A stretch of DNA of 43,000 bases. Source: Glandiceps talaboti (taxonomy: Eukaryota; Hemichordata; Enteropneusta; Spengelidae). The stretch is from positions 9,087,001-9,130,000 of the forward strand of contig NC_135556.1 of assembly GCF_964340395.1 (NCBI RefSeq), given 5' to 3'. Shown here piece by piece: positions 1 to 43,000 of this stretch. The position numbers and the translations under genes were made by a program. The stretch's first letter is position 1; every line of letters starts with the position of its first letter. Under the pieces are notes generated by a model, which searched no databases, was not told where the DNA came from, and worked only from the letters and a program-made list of their open reading frames with translations.

Positions 1-28
1 TTAATCTACATCAAAGCAATACACTTAC

Positions 29-12578
<12,550 letters not shown>

Positions 12579-15500
12579 GCTAAATATTCCGACTGGGAAG
12601 GAGTCCTGGCCGCTTGGGGTAGTAAGGTGGGACGTTGCGAGTAAAATGGACGATGGCTTTGAAAGGAAGACATGAGGCAAGCTGAATTCAGGGAGAAAAA
12701 AATATCAGCAACTCCGACAGCTTCCTACATCGAAGACTTCATCGATTTTGTGTGCTCCGCGATGTAACTAGTAACGTATAACAGTAGATGTTAATATTTG
12801 CCGATAGCGTTAACATGGCGTCCAGTTGCTACGGTAACGAGCGCTACTGCAAGTCACATGTTGATGAAAGGTCATGCATTAGAGTTTTTTGATGTACGAT
12901 TATATTTATACAGCTAGTAACTATGTCAATAATTCTATATGTGCGGTTAATTGATAGCATAAATATTCATGAGGAAATATGGTGTATAGCCATTGAATGG
13001 AAAACGCTTCACACTTCACCAATACAATATGATTGATGGAATTCGCAGCGGGGTATTGCAGTATAGTGATTAGTAACAGTTATAACATAAATTATTAGTT
13101 TGGAAAAGTGATTTACGTCTGTCGCATTTTTTCGCAGTAGGTTAGCGAAGGACGCCAGGAGCACTCAAAGTGCCACTTCACCGAGTAATTATATTGTCAT
13201 GAAATTTCCCCCGTGTTCATCAAGTTGTCGACGGAAAAATACATTATTATAACCTGGAGTATGGCGGTAGTCTATTTTAGTTCATCGACAACCGGGTTGC
13301 GTAATACTAGTATGACAGTCTAGGTTACAGCTTGTTATTTTGTTCGTAGTTTTCAGCTAGATGACGAAGTGTCTTCAGATAAGCTGATATGTTCTCGTAT
13401 TAAACTCTGTATAGACTGCTTATCATGGTAATACCTGTCCTGAATGTAAATTTAAAAGCACTCATACTTGTGCTACGGATTACAATGCATACACGTTTGT
13501 TTTACGTCCATTGTCTACGGATTTTCTTTGTGTTTCTTAGATGTGCGAAGTGCTAAGTGAGTCAATTTAGTTGTTCACACAAATCCGTTATACATTATGA
13601 CAACGACGTGATGAACAACATCAATGGCTTTTATTCGGCGCTGTATGTATAGTATAAGTAATATGCAAGCCCGCCCTCTGTGAGCATGCCATGACAATTT
13701 CTTCATTAATTGCCTTCGTCTACGTTCGGATACATGACAACTTTTGATGCAGAATGTACTCACCGGAACGTGACAAGAATTATCAAAAGCGAAAATGTAT
13801 TTTTTTTAAGCCACACACGAAGTCAAAAATAAAACAATTGCCCTTTTCAGATAACCTATATATTAAGGACAAACTCATGCAAATTATTGAACATGTGGTA
13901 CACGCGCACATACATGCACTCAGGCACGTCACCCCGTACATCTGATGAGTAGATGCCCATCCTATTCAAGTATGCAGCGGTGAAAACAATAATTCAAGGT
14001 TATAGGAACCAGGTGTCAGCGTGTGTTTATCGAAATACATAGTTTGCACATACTTAATAACTTATCTGTTATCATAGTCATTTATTTGTGTCTGGAAATG
14101 AGTATACAATCTACGTACATTGTAAGTTGTGTCCACAAGGTTGAATGCATGTGTATTTTCCCTATAAATTCGATCGAACCTAGTCTATCCGTAGTTCTGA
14201 AGGACTACTACACACAATTTTAGCTGATAGTATCCTAACTGCCATTTTTGACCTTTTTTCGCTCGTCCTCTTGGCCAGATCAAATCTGCAATATTTGGGT
14301 GCATTCAAACATTACATTATCGAAACGATTTGTCTTAAGTGTGATGCTACTGAACTCAAATTGCTAGTGATCATTAAATTAATACGACAATATGTTATTC
14401 TTGATATGGTACAAATATAACACACACAAAAAAAGTTCAGATCTGACCATGTCTTACATTGGAGTAGCAAAAACAAATTCCACCTACTAGGTAGATATGT
14501 AACTCAGTTATGTCCATGTCGTCGGAGGTCGAGAGGTACTGTGGGAGATCTCTTTAGTTGAAAAGGGCAGTGATTAAAACGAAAGACTTTGCTTATGCAG
14601 AGGCAGCTACTCCATAAGAAACATGCAATCGACCCCCCCCCCCCAAAGCGATTTAATTTGTATGGAGATTGTCGGGATGTGAGTAAGGCGGGGGGGGGGG
14701 AGTGGGGGGTGTGCAGGATTATAACAATCTTGAATTTCATGTGTTTCAACTATTGCGTTCCGAAATATGAACATATCCAGTCGAAAGCATCTAACTTCCC
14801 TGGACTGTTGAATCAAGAAGGTGAATAGAAACAACCAGAGGTTGCTATACCAGTCTAGAGATAGGAAATATACATATTTAGATAACAAACACTTCAAGCT
14901 AGTCTAATCGATAGAACTTAGACGTGCAATATGAACCACTTCTTAGTTTAAAAGACTGAAAATCACAACAAGCAAAGAATTGTTGCAAAAACATCATTAA
15001 TGGAATATAGACGACTGAAATACCTGCGTGATTGTTAAATTGAACGGAGAAGAATATTGTATGTGGGGGTTGAACAGACATTCTGTGCAAACAAGTTCGT
15101 ATATCTCTCAACATCTATCAAATCAAACAACTTGACACGACTTGTGTAAACAATTTTACCAGATGAACAAACTTATGAACAACTCAACTACATAGCCAGC
15201 ATATATACAACAAGCATACAACAACCTGCTGAAAATATTTGATGTTTTTGAAGAAAAAAAAAGTATTTGCGGATTGCTATGCTTTTGTTAAATATGCTTT
15301 CGTTCGACTTAACATAGGTTATTTGTCCCAGGGGAATGTATAAAAAAGCAACAACATTCCACTAGAGAGTGTTTAAAACATACACCACGGGAGAATTTTG
15401 CCACCAGCAACGACGAATAAAACCCAAATACACAGACCATAACGATTTTATTCAGTAAGGTGATCTTGTAAAGCGTACATTATCTCGAAGAGGTTAGGTC

Positions 15501-16448
15501 AAATGTGATCATATTGACATGTTGCAACAGGTTGTCTCGTATTGAATTTACTCTATCCCCGGGCACTGCTGTTTTTTTTACGTGTATGTACGCAAGTCTT
15601 GAACAGTGAGAGGCAGCAGTGTGGGAAAACAACTATTGTACCAGATAGACTATGGATCATATCAGAATATGCAGTGACGTCACAATCCTCTGTGCAACAT
15701 CAACAGGTGTCTGAGTATACTATTCTCACGCAACGAGCAAGAGTAATTTCTTTGCTTTCGAGAATTAGTATGCTAGTGTTGCCGTAAAGAGGCCTGGTAG
15801 TTTGACGATGAGTTTTGCTTTGCGTAGAGGTCTTGCAGTTTTACGACAAAAGTTGACGCAAAAAAAAGCGTGATACTTTTACGGCATTTGCCGAAAAGAA
15901 GACTGGTTGTTTAACGACAATGCGATATACAGGCACAGGACGAATGAATTCCGGAATAACAACTTGAAAGTCTCTAAATAGCATTCCGCATATTGAATAA
16001 TTCAAGTGGGAAACGTCTTTTTCAGAGACAATAGAAGGAGAGAAATCTCTTTCTTTCTTTTGTCTGTAGTCTTCCCAAATAGGATACCAAACTACATTGT
16101 ATTTAAGACTAATGATTACACTGTTCTTAAACAAAGGGTGGAAAGGAAGAGAATGAGTCGTGAATTTAGTTCTCTCGAAATGTATTTGGAATAAAAGCGG
16201 TACAAACGCCTGAAACCCAGCATCACTATTTTATCAAAGTTCTGGTAATCGAAACAAGTCGAATATTTATTCAAATGAAGGAAAAATGCGTCTGCGTAAT
16301 CCAGCATTTGTTGAAGGGAAATTTTTGGACTGCTCCGATCAATGCGTGTAAAATACACTAAATGAATACCCCTTGTCCATTAACCGAAATCATAGTACAT
16401 GTATTACGATCGAACAAAAATTCATATAAATATTGAAGGTAAACTTAC
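12579..16448. other. 5' region of gene B (promoter and/or intron)
   Basis: It contains the X-box-like site at 12825, a relatively CpG-rich stretch at about 12600-12850, a poly-C and poly-G pair (14633-14644, 14690-14700), a TGACGTCA at 15675-15682 and two copies of the TTGCCGTAAAG repeat (about 15778-15930). No further exon is convincing. Confidence 0.5.
12825..12838. promoter_or_regulatory. X-box-like RFX site upstream of gene B
   Basis: GTTGCTACGGTAAC has two RFX half-sites (GTTGCT and GGTAAC, facing each other) with a 2-bp spacer. RFX factors drive ciliary and sperm-flagellum genes through such boxes, usually within a few hundred bp of the start. It lies about 250 bp upstream of the ATG at 12578. 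The spacer is AC rather than the usual AT. Confidence 0.5.
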
Positions 16449-16481
16449 GCGTTCTTCTTTCCGCTTCGGTGTTTCTGTACT
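16449..16481 (-). CDS. Possible 33-bp microexon upstream of gene B
   Basis: A 33-bp phase 0/0 exon encodes STETPKRKEER between a good acceptor (CTCTTTCAG) and donor (CGC|GTAAGT). It fits after the exon at 17782-18051. Because it is so short, chance splice-site pairing cannot be excluded. Confidence 0.42.
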
Positions 16482-17781
16482 CTGAAAGAGATGTAGGGGA
16501 AATAAAAGAATGCTAAATACACAAGCGTCAGCAATAGAATGAAAGGGAATTTTTTTTTAAAAAGTCGATCTTGTGGAAAATCTATGTTACCGCATAGACT
16601 TGTTCAGGTGATCGAAACCTCTATTGTTGATGTAAAATATGTGTTTGAGTAAAAAAAACAAAAAAAACCAACTGCTGAAAGGCTAGTATCCATGGCTAGC
16701 GGTGTGCCCTAATAATATAGTGGCACCTCATTATAATCTAAATCTCAATAGTACGACTAATTGCAGCATCAACGTCTAAGTTGTTGATACTGGGGTAGAG
16801 CTTAAGCTAAGCATAGCCCTGCGTTGCCAAGCTGTAAAACATTTGAAACACCTGTAAAAATTTACAATCTCGACAAGAAATTCTTGATTTATAAGTTTTT
16901 TTCACAATCAAGTATACATTATTAGGATATTTTGTCATCTGCTTTTCAAAGAATAGAGTCCATTATCCCGGCCGTTAAGTAACAAAAACAATTACGGTGA
17001 ACTTCTTGACTCTGTTCTGGCAGTGCGCCATTTGATCGACATGTCTTCCACGCTTGGTCACATTCATTTTCTGCTAAATGTAAATATTACACATGATTTG
17101 CGAGGTCAGTACATATACAGAGGAACTTACTCGTCCTTTCCAGCCACCATCACTGTATCTCACACCAGTTAACGTATGCAGATATAGAGATTCGTGCCAA
17201 GCCCTGTTCACGAACATTGTGCGAGTTTCAACTACTCTTGCTATCCCTGCTGTGTGAGTGCGTATGGACACACGGACCACCTTTGACTTTGTGGCTATTC
17301 TGCTCTACAATAGCGAGGTGATGTCGTAATCTTCCCGAATTACACATACTTTTATACGACGCTGATTACAATGTTGGTGTAACGATAACAGAGTATGAGA
17401 TATATATTTTGCGTTGACTGATACTGCCGGTATTTGCCCTTGTATAGATGTTTACTCGCGTCAAACCATAAACACCGAGTCAATTTCTGACTCGGACAAA
17501 TATACATGTACTTCGTTTGAAACTTAAGATCATCAGTGGTTGCTGACTGATGGTGGCAACAAGTAAGGGAGTATGATTTCCTAAATGTACACTTTGAACT
17601 TTTTTATTTTATAGTTTTATGGTTTTAATTTATAGACTCAAAATCCACTCTAATTACAATTTTGTGTCAAGAGGGTTAATAATTTAAGACCTTGGGAATC
17701 ACTACATAACTCAACTGCGACAGGTTTGACTACAAACCTCTTGAAACACAAATTTTGTTATTATTAAACATCAAAACTTAC

Positions 17782-18051
17782 TTGTATATAGTTGGACAAG
17801 CCACGTTTATGTCTGCTCAAATGTCGGTGTCTCTTCGGATGTATTTCCGATGCGTCCACAGTTCCGACGTTAGATAACCTGGGTGATCGAAAAGCGATGC
17901 GTGGAGATACAGGTATGGATGGACTTGACCGTTGCCGTGATAACAGCCCCGGAGAGTATCTCCTGTTAACACTATCAGGACGTGCCCCATCTCCAACAAC
18001 ATTGAGAAATCGCTTGCTGTGTTCATGGTGAAGATTACTGCGGACAGACAT
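17782..18051 (-). CDS. Possible upstream exon of gene B, or first exon of an unidentified gene
   Basis: A 270-bp open frame of 90 codons runs from ATG 18051 to a good donor CAA|GTAAGT in phase 0. The product is rich in Arg, Ser, Pro and His (RRYSPGLLSRQRSSPS, VSPRIAFRSPRLS) and looks disordered, with several Ser-Pro phosphosite-like motifs. No domain is recognised. It can be joined in frame to the exon at 16449-16481 and then to gene B through an acceptor at 12606. That would replace the short gene B N-terminus with a longer one, which transcript data would have to decide. Confidence 0.5.
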
Positions 18052-20459
18052 CTCAACCGTCAATGTACCTGATACCACACTGTGCGTAAAGAGCACCTAC
18101 CTACAAATCAATCACGCCTAACGAAGTAATGACTGAATGCATGAACGCAGGATACGTCGATTTGTGGGCGTGAGTCAATCTTCCAGCGATTTACATTGTA
18201 TTAGTTCGTAAATACCTTTGTGTTGTGTATACGCGGTCGTTCAGTAATACTTTACGTGCAAATAAATGATTCCTATACAAATTGTCTGACTTACCAACAA
18301 AATACCCACAGGCATTATTGGACCTACGGATATAGTAAGTCAATTCCGTTTTAACAACAAAGTTAAGACAGTGAAAAATTACTCGTCGGTGATATTTCAG
18401 CCCACTATACAGAAGAGGTAATTTAATATAGAGAGTGAGTGAGTGATAAAAGATGACACAACCTGTCGTAAAATCAACGGTGTCCTAAAAACCGCCACTG
18501 ACCCCCACATTTTATTATGCCAACTAAAAAAGTACAATATCTTGTCCATCGTAAATGAGATAGAACCGATCAATTGTTAACTTCCACACTAACAATTATT
18601 GCCATGTTCTATCAACTTGGTCATTGACACAACTGAGTAAAAATTGACCACCGAGTGAGATTCGAACTTTAGCAATAAAGACCTATGCTTCAATCCCGGG
18701 GTCAGCAAATTCGTGCTAACTTTAATATCAGTGGAGTCATACTAAGGACTACAGTAAGACAGACTGATTTCTTTGTTTATATCCAATTTGTTCTATATCT
18801 CTGTCACACAGCGGTTTTTCTCACCCTAATTTATTTTTTTTATCTAATCCAACATGGGCCTTTAACCGTTCATTGTACTTTTTTGGATAACATTATCAGC
18901 GGTGTTACACCGTACAAGGCCGTGTTTTAAATAAACAGGATAATATAGTCACGGTGTTTCCGGGATGACACTCACAGCGGAACGATGAAAGACCAACTAG
19001 TAAAGGTAAAAGGAAGACATAAAATGGGCACGGCGAAAAAACCAAGGTTGACAACAATTCTTGCTACAATATTATTTACTTCATTTAGTTATACCGTATA
19101 AAGATGGTGTTCAGTTTCCAAACTAGACACCCTTTTACGACCATGTCCCACGATAATGTTTTTTTTTTATTGAAAAGCCACAACAGAAGCTACACGTGCA
19201 AAATTACTATGGATTATGGATTTTTTTCATGCATGTGGACTATTAGAACTTATTGACACAATTACAGTTAGTAGTTTTAAGTTCTGTGGTTGTCTGGTGC
19301 ACATGTCCAGATGTATGAATTGGTTTTGACAAAAAAGATTCATTCTCCTGGCGATCATCCCTTTGTAAGCGCTTATCCACTCCACGTTCAAGCCACCATG
19401 TTGAACTTGCCTTATTTGTACGACGTCTGAGTTCACCTGAGGAAAAATCTTTCTTAAATCATATAAATTAATTTTCCATTTCCATTTCCATTTTGAGCGG
19501 CCTTAAGTTTTCGTAGTATGGGACCTTAGCTATAGCCTAGGCGCGCGTGTGAATCGGACAACTGACGCACTTCCTGAACCGACGGTTTCCTATGCTATAA
19601 GAAGCTATACGGACAGGTGATATAAGATTGTAGCGTTGTTGTTCATACTTAATAATTTGAAAAGAGAACGTTAAATGGTATACCTTTCTCACTCATATTT
19701 ATTCACTTTTGCTTTTTGTTGGATATTAGCGCTATAGAAATTTTTACTTTATCTTATCTTTATCTTATAAATAAGTTGAACAATGAGTTTTATGGTATAG
19801 ACCTAAAATGTATTATCCACACTCAGGCTCATTAGATTGGACAAATAAAAAAACCCTCAAAAGTGAGAATAGTATACATGTAGTTTAAAATTTGAAGTAA
19901 TCCCAGAACATTGTTGTTTAATATTAGTTATTTTCTCATTGTGTGATGTCTTTGTTGAGTCCCGTCGGCGTTTATCGTCTGCGTTGTTTAGTTAAAATTA
20001 CTATATCCAGGAGCCAAAATCTCGCCATTTTCTCTTGTAATCACCTTATCGGTAGACCACCTAGAGGCAAGGATACTAACGTGAAAGGACTAGAGGTTAA
20101 TATTACCATTGGTTTATCTCCGCCTTTGTAGACCAGATGTCCGTAAAGAACAACAGTCTGGTTTCTAGCCGATGGCATTTAGATGACATTTGACACAAAA
20201 CATGTCTCTACACGAGGCAATGGATATATTATTTGCTTTAGGGTTGACTAAGTTGATGTTTTAATTAGAGTTTCGATCGGTCAGTATCCTCGGGTGATAC
20301 TTTTGAGGAAAATTTGGATGCTAAACGATTGACGGTTCTCATAGACAGAATTTGTGACCTCTGCCATTAGTTAGGGGTAGACGTCCTTCCCGGGGGATAA
20401 CTCCATGGGTAACATTACGGAGAGGCTCCTCATAAACATTGAAACCCGACATGTTATGA

Positions 20460-20800
20460 TACCAAAATTTATGCAAAAAGTATACCCTTTCTGATACCAA
20501 GTTTCATTTTATTAGTAAAAAACAGGGCTCCCAGGGGAAACTAGCCCTAGATCTAGGGTGGCATGAGTGACGAGAGTGCGGAAGATTTGAAGGTAGATAC
20601 ACCAGGTTGAAACGCTCCTAGTGTTGACTGCATAGTCTCTGTTAATTAACGCCAGTTTTGATTCACCCAACCCTTTCTCATACCACCATCTCATGAAAAG
20701 TATACCCTTTCTGATACCAATCAGCATAAAAAACCAACCCCTTTCGCGCGGACCCTCCCCGTATTGCCGTCTATGGGAGTTGCCCCCCGGGACGTCCTTT
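20460..20800. repeat. Unidentified repeat with duplicated TATACCCTTTCTGATACCA
   Basis: AAAGTATACCCTTTCTGATA recurs at about 20477 and 20697, and a related CCCAACCCTTTCTCATACCA lies between them. It looks like part of a dispersed element; the open frame on the minus strand (20512-20820) is probably part of it. Confidence 0.5.
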
Positions 20801-20859
20801 ATATGTAAATTGGTGTGCAATTTTCGACATTCTCGCTAGCCAAAGCTTGTTGTTGTGTT

Positions 20860-20990
20860 GTTCCCGCATTGAACGCCTTCTTTTCAACCCAGAATAACAA
20901 AATCGAAAACAAACAACACTATACGCGCGAAGGGAATAGAGGTAAATAAAGAAATATTGCCACATTCACCACATCACATTTTAATCACAT
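20860..20990. mobile_element. Partial copy of the 26.4-kb MITE
   Basis: GTTCCCGCATTGAACGCCTT, then AACAAAATCG and GAATAGAGGTAAATAAAGAA, parallel the right half of the MITE at 26390-26595 in order and spacing. Confidence 0.65.
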
Positions 20991-21607
20991 TTATGCTAGA
21001 CGTCTCTTTTTCATTCTTTTTTATATCTAGATTGGGTTAGCTCGTTTAGTCGCTACATCTATAACTCTGCTACACTCATTCTATATCTGTCATGGTTTAG
21101 CGGCATTAGAGATCCAACGATCGAGTACACAACAGGCTAAGATTCACCTATGGTTGGGACTGCATACCATACAAAATAAGAGAAAGCTAAGGGGCTCCAC
21201 AGACTCAACACTTTTATTTCACACTCCTATACACGTGACACGTAGGATACACACACACACAGTCATCCATCGTATCATTTGCATTAATATACACGCAGTC
21301 AAATACAATCAAACAAGGCGTGGTCCGTTGTCATGACAAATAATTACATAAATATTCAAAACAAAAATTCAGTGAAATCGAAAGACAAATGTTTAATGAA
21401 AATATTTTACTCGAACAATCTGAACATCGAGTTGCCATAGCAATTCAACAGCACTGTGTACGAAAAATACAAAATAAAATGACGTAAACTTTGCAAATAT
21501 TTGAGATTATTTTCTTGGAATTGGGAGTATGTCTTTTCAAATGGTTACATTACAAGGTACAACCTAATATTCGATTTACGATGGAAACCAAGTAAGTTGA
21601 AAGAAAT

Positions 21608-21955
21608 CATCGTCTGTCGCCACAAAACTCTCACTATTACATTGCTACATTTTATTGTCCAGCTCCACAAATGTCTTACTAGCTCACATGTCAAACGAAA
21701 TGTAGCAAATGGTGGATAAAATGTAGCAATGTTAGTAAGATTGTTGTGGAGCCAGACAATTAAATGTAGCAATGTAAGATTTTTCTTGAACCAGACGATA
21801 AAATGTAGCAATGTAAAATTTTTGTTGAACCAGATGATAAAATGTAGCAATGTAATTTTATTTGTTGAACCAGACTATAAAATGTATAGGAATGTAAGGT
21901 TTTTGTTGAACCAGAAAACGTCTTCTTTTCAAGCCTACTTGCTTCCACATATTGT
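21608..21955. repeat. Fold-back minisatellite array, copy 2
   Basis: A reverse unit (ACATTGCTACATTTTATTGT) is followed by five forward units of about 40 bp (AAAATGTAGCAATGTAAGAT, then TTTTTGTTGAACCAGACGAT). It ends with TTTCAAGCCTACTTGCTTCC, like copy 1. Confidence 0.85.
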
Positions 21956-23508
21956 AAACACTATATTTCATGTCTAGAACAAACACGGTCATACCTAAAA
22001 GAAATCCTACAAGTAGAAGCATTAAGGAAATGTGATTGCATTGCTTTTACTGACCAGATAAATTGTGAACTATACTCAACAAACATCTCTGGAAGAACCA
22101 ATGGATACATAGAGGAGTTTTGCAGATTCTTCAATATTTTTTCTTACAGTACAATATTTTCTCCATTCAAAAGTTTTGTTCATCAAAAATATTGTTGTGT
22201 CTTTGAAATTGCAGGCGAACACTCAGAAATTGACTGCTTTCATAATTTTATGATACTGGGGACGGTGATTGTAATACCAAACAAAATAAAAGAAATGTCT
22301 CATTATTTAAAAAAACTTACAACGCTTTTGCAACAACTGAAAAATATTGACGGATTGTCCTAAATTGGAATAAGTCAGATAAGTTTGAGACTTACTGCAA
22401 TATCGTTGCCTTGTACTATAAATTCTAAAATAAAACGTATTTCTGTCGAGTCTCTATGTTATGGGAAATTTTTTCTGCATATTGAACATTATTATGTAAA
22501 TCACAAACACATTATTTTTTTGTAAATCTATCGTAGCGACGAGATTCATTGCAGCTGAGAGAACGGGACAGTTTTATTTACTGGACGGAGTTAAGTGCTG
22601 CTAGCTAATTGTTAGCACCCGATGATGCCATACAACTATGAATATCAAAAACATAGGCCTACCATAACAATGTGAAAAAGAAAAAATCTTTATAACAGTA
22701 AAGAAAATGACATGGACGGAAAGTGAAAAAAATCGAGCCATGATTCATTCCTTTGAACATACCAACGTCAAATAAATAACTTGTTGCATATTTACTACTT
22801 TCAGACCAAGCCAGCCAATCACCTTCAAGCTGCCAGTGTCTATGATCCTGTGTATACCCTATGCCTCGCCCTCCTGCCAGCTAACGTGTCTAAAGTGTTA
22901 TATGCTGTATTCGGGTGATTGGTAGTCTTCATGTACTCTTAGACTAATACACTCTATTGCCGTTCAATGCTTGTCAACAAGTCTTCAATTTGCATCCCTA
23001 TGGGAAAATGCTGATTGCAAACGTATCAAAGAAGAAAACTTGTGAATCCATGCACATGACGCCTTAGACATGACACAGCATGTCTTGGACCATTCTAGTG
23101 AAAGGAGGACACTTTTTTAATAACCCAAACTTGATTTATAATGTCCACCCCTTAAAAATATGTCTATGGGTTTCTTACATAGACATATTGTATATAAAGC
23201 AAATATTTCTCGCAACCCCCAAAAATGGCGTTAAAATTTTACCGTATTCCCTTTCGGAAAATAATGCTGTGTTTTCTACCATAAGGCTTGTGCATCTTAA
23301 AGAAATGAAATACATTGTAAATGTCTTCAACGATGCTAGTGACCGCTAATAATTATATCTCGTTAAACAAAACACTGTTCTTAAATCAATAATTGGAAAT
23401 GGAATGGATGGAAATTTAAAGCAATGCAGCAAGTGCTGCATACAAATAATGCTGTTCTAGGAACTGGGTACAGCTGAACCATGGAACTACCATACATACA
23501 TATAATTG

Positions 23509-23740
23509 TTACATGTTACTGTCTCTTGCAGAGTGGATTTAATAAATTGCAATACAATTGTTGCATTTGTCTGTCACTTTGAAGTGTGGATTTAATAAAT
23601 ATACATTGTAATACAATTGTTGAGTGGATTTATATACATACAATTGTTGTATGTGTCTGTCTCTTGTTGAGTGGATTTATATACATTGTAATACAATTGT
23701 TGCATGTGTCTGTCTCTTGTTGAGTGGATTTATATACCTC
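23509..23740. repeat. Tandem repeat, about 60-bp unit, in the gene A 3' flank
   Basis: GAGTGGATTTATATACATTG, then TAATACAATTGTTGCATGTG and TCTGTCTCTTGTT, repeat about four times with deletions. It lies 150-380 bp past the gene A stop codon on the transcribed strand. Confidence 0.8.
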
Positions 23741-23885
23741 CGTTCCTCTGTCTTTTACTGTAGTCCTGGTGATATTTCAGTGTTCCAAATTTGAAAATTT
23801 TCTGGACGGCTGTATGAGTGCTTCTCATGATACTTATAAAAGTACTGTCATTTGTGGACACGTGGTCAATATTGTCAGTTTGAGA

Positions 23886-41699
<17,814 letters not shown>

Positions 41700-43000
41700 A
41701 CTTCGTACCTGGTGTATGGTTATCAGCGACTCGGAACAATGTTGAAATCAAAACGCGGTGAAAACACAGCAAATATACTTTTGTTGACACGTGAGAGTAC
41801 TTATCCACCAAACTACATAATTAGTTATTATTTTGGTCAGTGGAAATCATAGTCTCCAAAGAATGTTCGTCTAGAATCTTGAAAATCGCTGTTGATACGT
41901 AGTCAGCAAACACCGACCGAGCGTGGCATAGACAGGCACTGAACCGTGATGCCACCAACTGCAGGTGAATGGTATTGTGTCGTTGGTTTGAGCTGGTGCG
42001 AGTCAATCGATCCTACATTTTATCACACATCTATCGATCCGTTCTGACGGTCTCTGCTAAACGAACAAAAGTCACCTGAAACGTGATAACTCGACGTATT
42101 CGATCGCGAGTGATCCGCTTCTAGTCACCTTTAGAACTTGTCAGTGTACACATGTATGACACAGGTCGTAACCAAGACAAACTCGTGCACGGGTGATAGG
42201 GTAGTATTATATATATCGCGGAATATATATGTGCCACCCTTAATAAAACAATAGACGAGATATAACATCCACACAACGTATCTAGTCACCAAACATACAC
42301 GCATGGAAACCGATAAATGTCGTTGCAAAGCGGCGTCCACCAGTCGCAGTGGAAATATCAGATTGAGATTTTTTTCATTTCGGCACCTGTTTGGCAAATG
42401 GCCGAGCTCAACGTAATAACTAATAGCTAAGTAGCACCGAACAACGCATTAAATTCCATAGAATAAAAATCGGGGTCAGGTCTGAGATTTATCGATCGCG
42501 TTACAATGTACCCCACAATTTGGACTGATTTATTGTTTCTGGGTCAGGGGGTTAAATGCAAAACCGCCCAAAGAGTTAAACAGCGTCGCTGCGATAACAA
42601 ACGCCCCCAATGGAATGTCTGGTCTCGACAAGTGCTCGGGACATACATTTGTTGTCTATATACAGCAAAGTAAAATTCAGATATAAGTTTTTAAAACTCG
42701 CGATAATTGAAAACTAGTAAGAATACAGTTCCTTATTTTTTATACGGGGTTGGGGTGGGGTTAGGGTTTGTCTTAAATCTCTCCCCAGGCCAGGGTCTTG
42801 TGACAGCTAAACCCACTACAAGGAGGTGAGTAGTGGGTGATATTCTTGAAGACTGCCCTTTCATAAAACTCTTTCTGCGGGTTTTAGAATTGTGATAATT
42901 AAACCTTATCTTTAAATCAACTGAGATATGGCAATGATTATCATTTGTACGGGAGTGATTAAAATGAATCAGCTTTTGATACGAGTGTTTAAGGTCAAAA
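41700..43000. promoter_or_regulatory. 5' flank of gene A, probable promoter region
   Basis: No convincing exon upstream of 41710. The stretch 41870-42360 is richer in CpG than its surroundings. A TATATATAA on the minus strand near 42212-42220 could be a TATA box but may be simple AT sequence. The rest, to 43000, shows nothing recognisable. Confidence 0.35.

Larger units (their letters stand above)
18052..23885. other. Intergenic region between gene B and gene A
   Basis: No supported coding exon was found. Contents are a retroposon-like tail (GCGCTATAGAAATTT then TTATC repeats, about 19727-19770), a duplicated 20.5-kb repeat, a partial MITE (about 20860-20990), a fold-back array (21608-21955) and a 60-bp tandem repeat (23509-23740) that may lie in the gene A 3' UTR. 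Confidence 0.6.

Noticed and set aside
18640-18720. tRNA-like B box (GTTCGAATCTC on the minus strand)
   Set aside because: No cloverleaf, A box at the right distance or tRNA 3' end could be drawn; at most a SINE scrap.
21501-21977. Open frames on both strands at 21.5-22.0 kb (also 25472-25815)
   Set aside because: They repeat the same peptide per unit because they translate the fold-back minisatellite array.

Overview
The window is animal nuclear DNA, most likely from a marine invertebrate. Short exons (33-270 bp, plus one long first exon) with GT/AG splice sites lie in AT-rich introns of 0.1-5 kb that are full of microsatellites, fold-back repeats and LINE remnants. There are no bacterial operons, ribosome-binding sites or phage genes. 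The phylum cannot be fixed from the sequence.

All convincing coding sequence is on the minus strand. It forms two head-to-tail genes for proteins that resemble CNBD2 (CRIS), a cyclic-nucleotide-binding protein of sperm. Gene A runs from an ATG at 41699 to a TAA at 23886. Twenty exons join without a frame break into 2,673 bp (890 residues): an acidic disordered N-terminus, a helical pre-domain, a first cyclic-nucleotide-binding (CNB) domain, and a second CNB domain split by a long insert. Gene B lies downstream on the same strand and leaves the window at base 1. Seven exons (12578 to 29) encode 224 in-frame residues ending inside its first CNB domain. Two further exons at 17782-18051 and 16449-16481 may be an upstream alternative 5' end. 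The two genes share exon lengths and splice phases across the pre-domain, and the splice site inside the phosphate-binding loop falls at the same residue. This indicates an old tandem duplication. Gene A has lost the residues that normally hold the cyclic-nucleotide phosphate in its first domain, while gene B keeps at least the Phe-Gly part.

Layout: 1-12.6 kb holds gene B exons and introns. 12.6-18.1 kb holds the gene B 5' region, with an X-box-like RFX site at 12825 and the possible upstream exons. 18.1-23.9 kb is intergenic and repeat-rich. 23.9-36.5 kb holds nineteen gene A exons. 36.5-40.8 kb is the large first intron, with a consensus-perfect X-box, long microsatellites and fold-back arrays. 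40.8-41.7 kb is the first exon, and 41.7-43.0 kb is 5' flank.

Non-coding structure is rich. A family of about 40-45 bp units in head-to-head arrays occurs at six or more places. There is a hairpin MITE with perfect 19-bp ends plus a related partial copy, a second long fold-back, two diverged copies of a roughly 190-bp repeat, a decayed LINE 3' end, and microsatellites up to about 465 bp. Exon calls were made by eye from splice sites, phase and protein resemblance; no search or transcript data were available.
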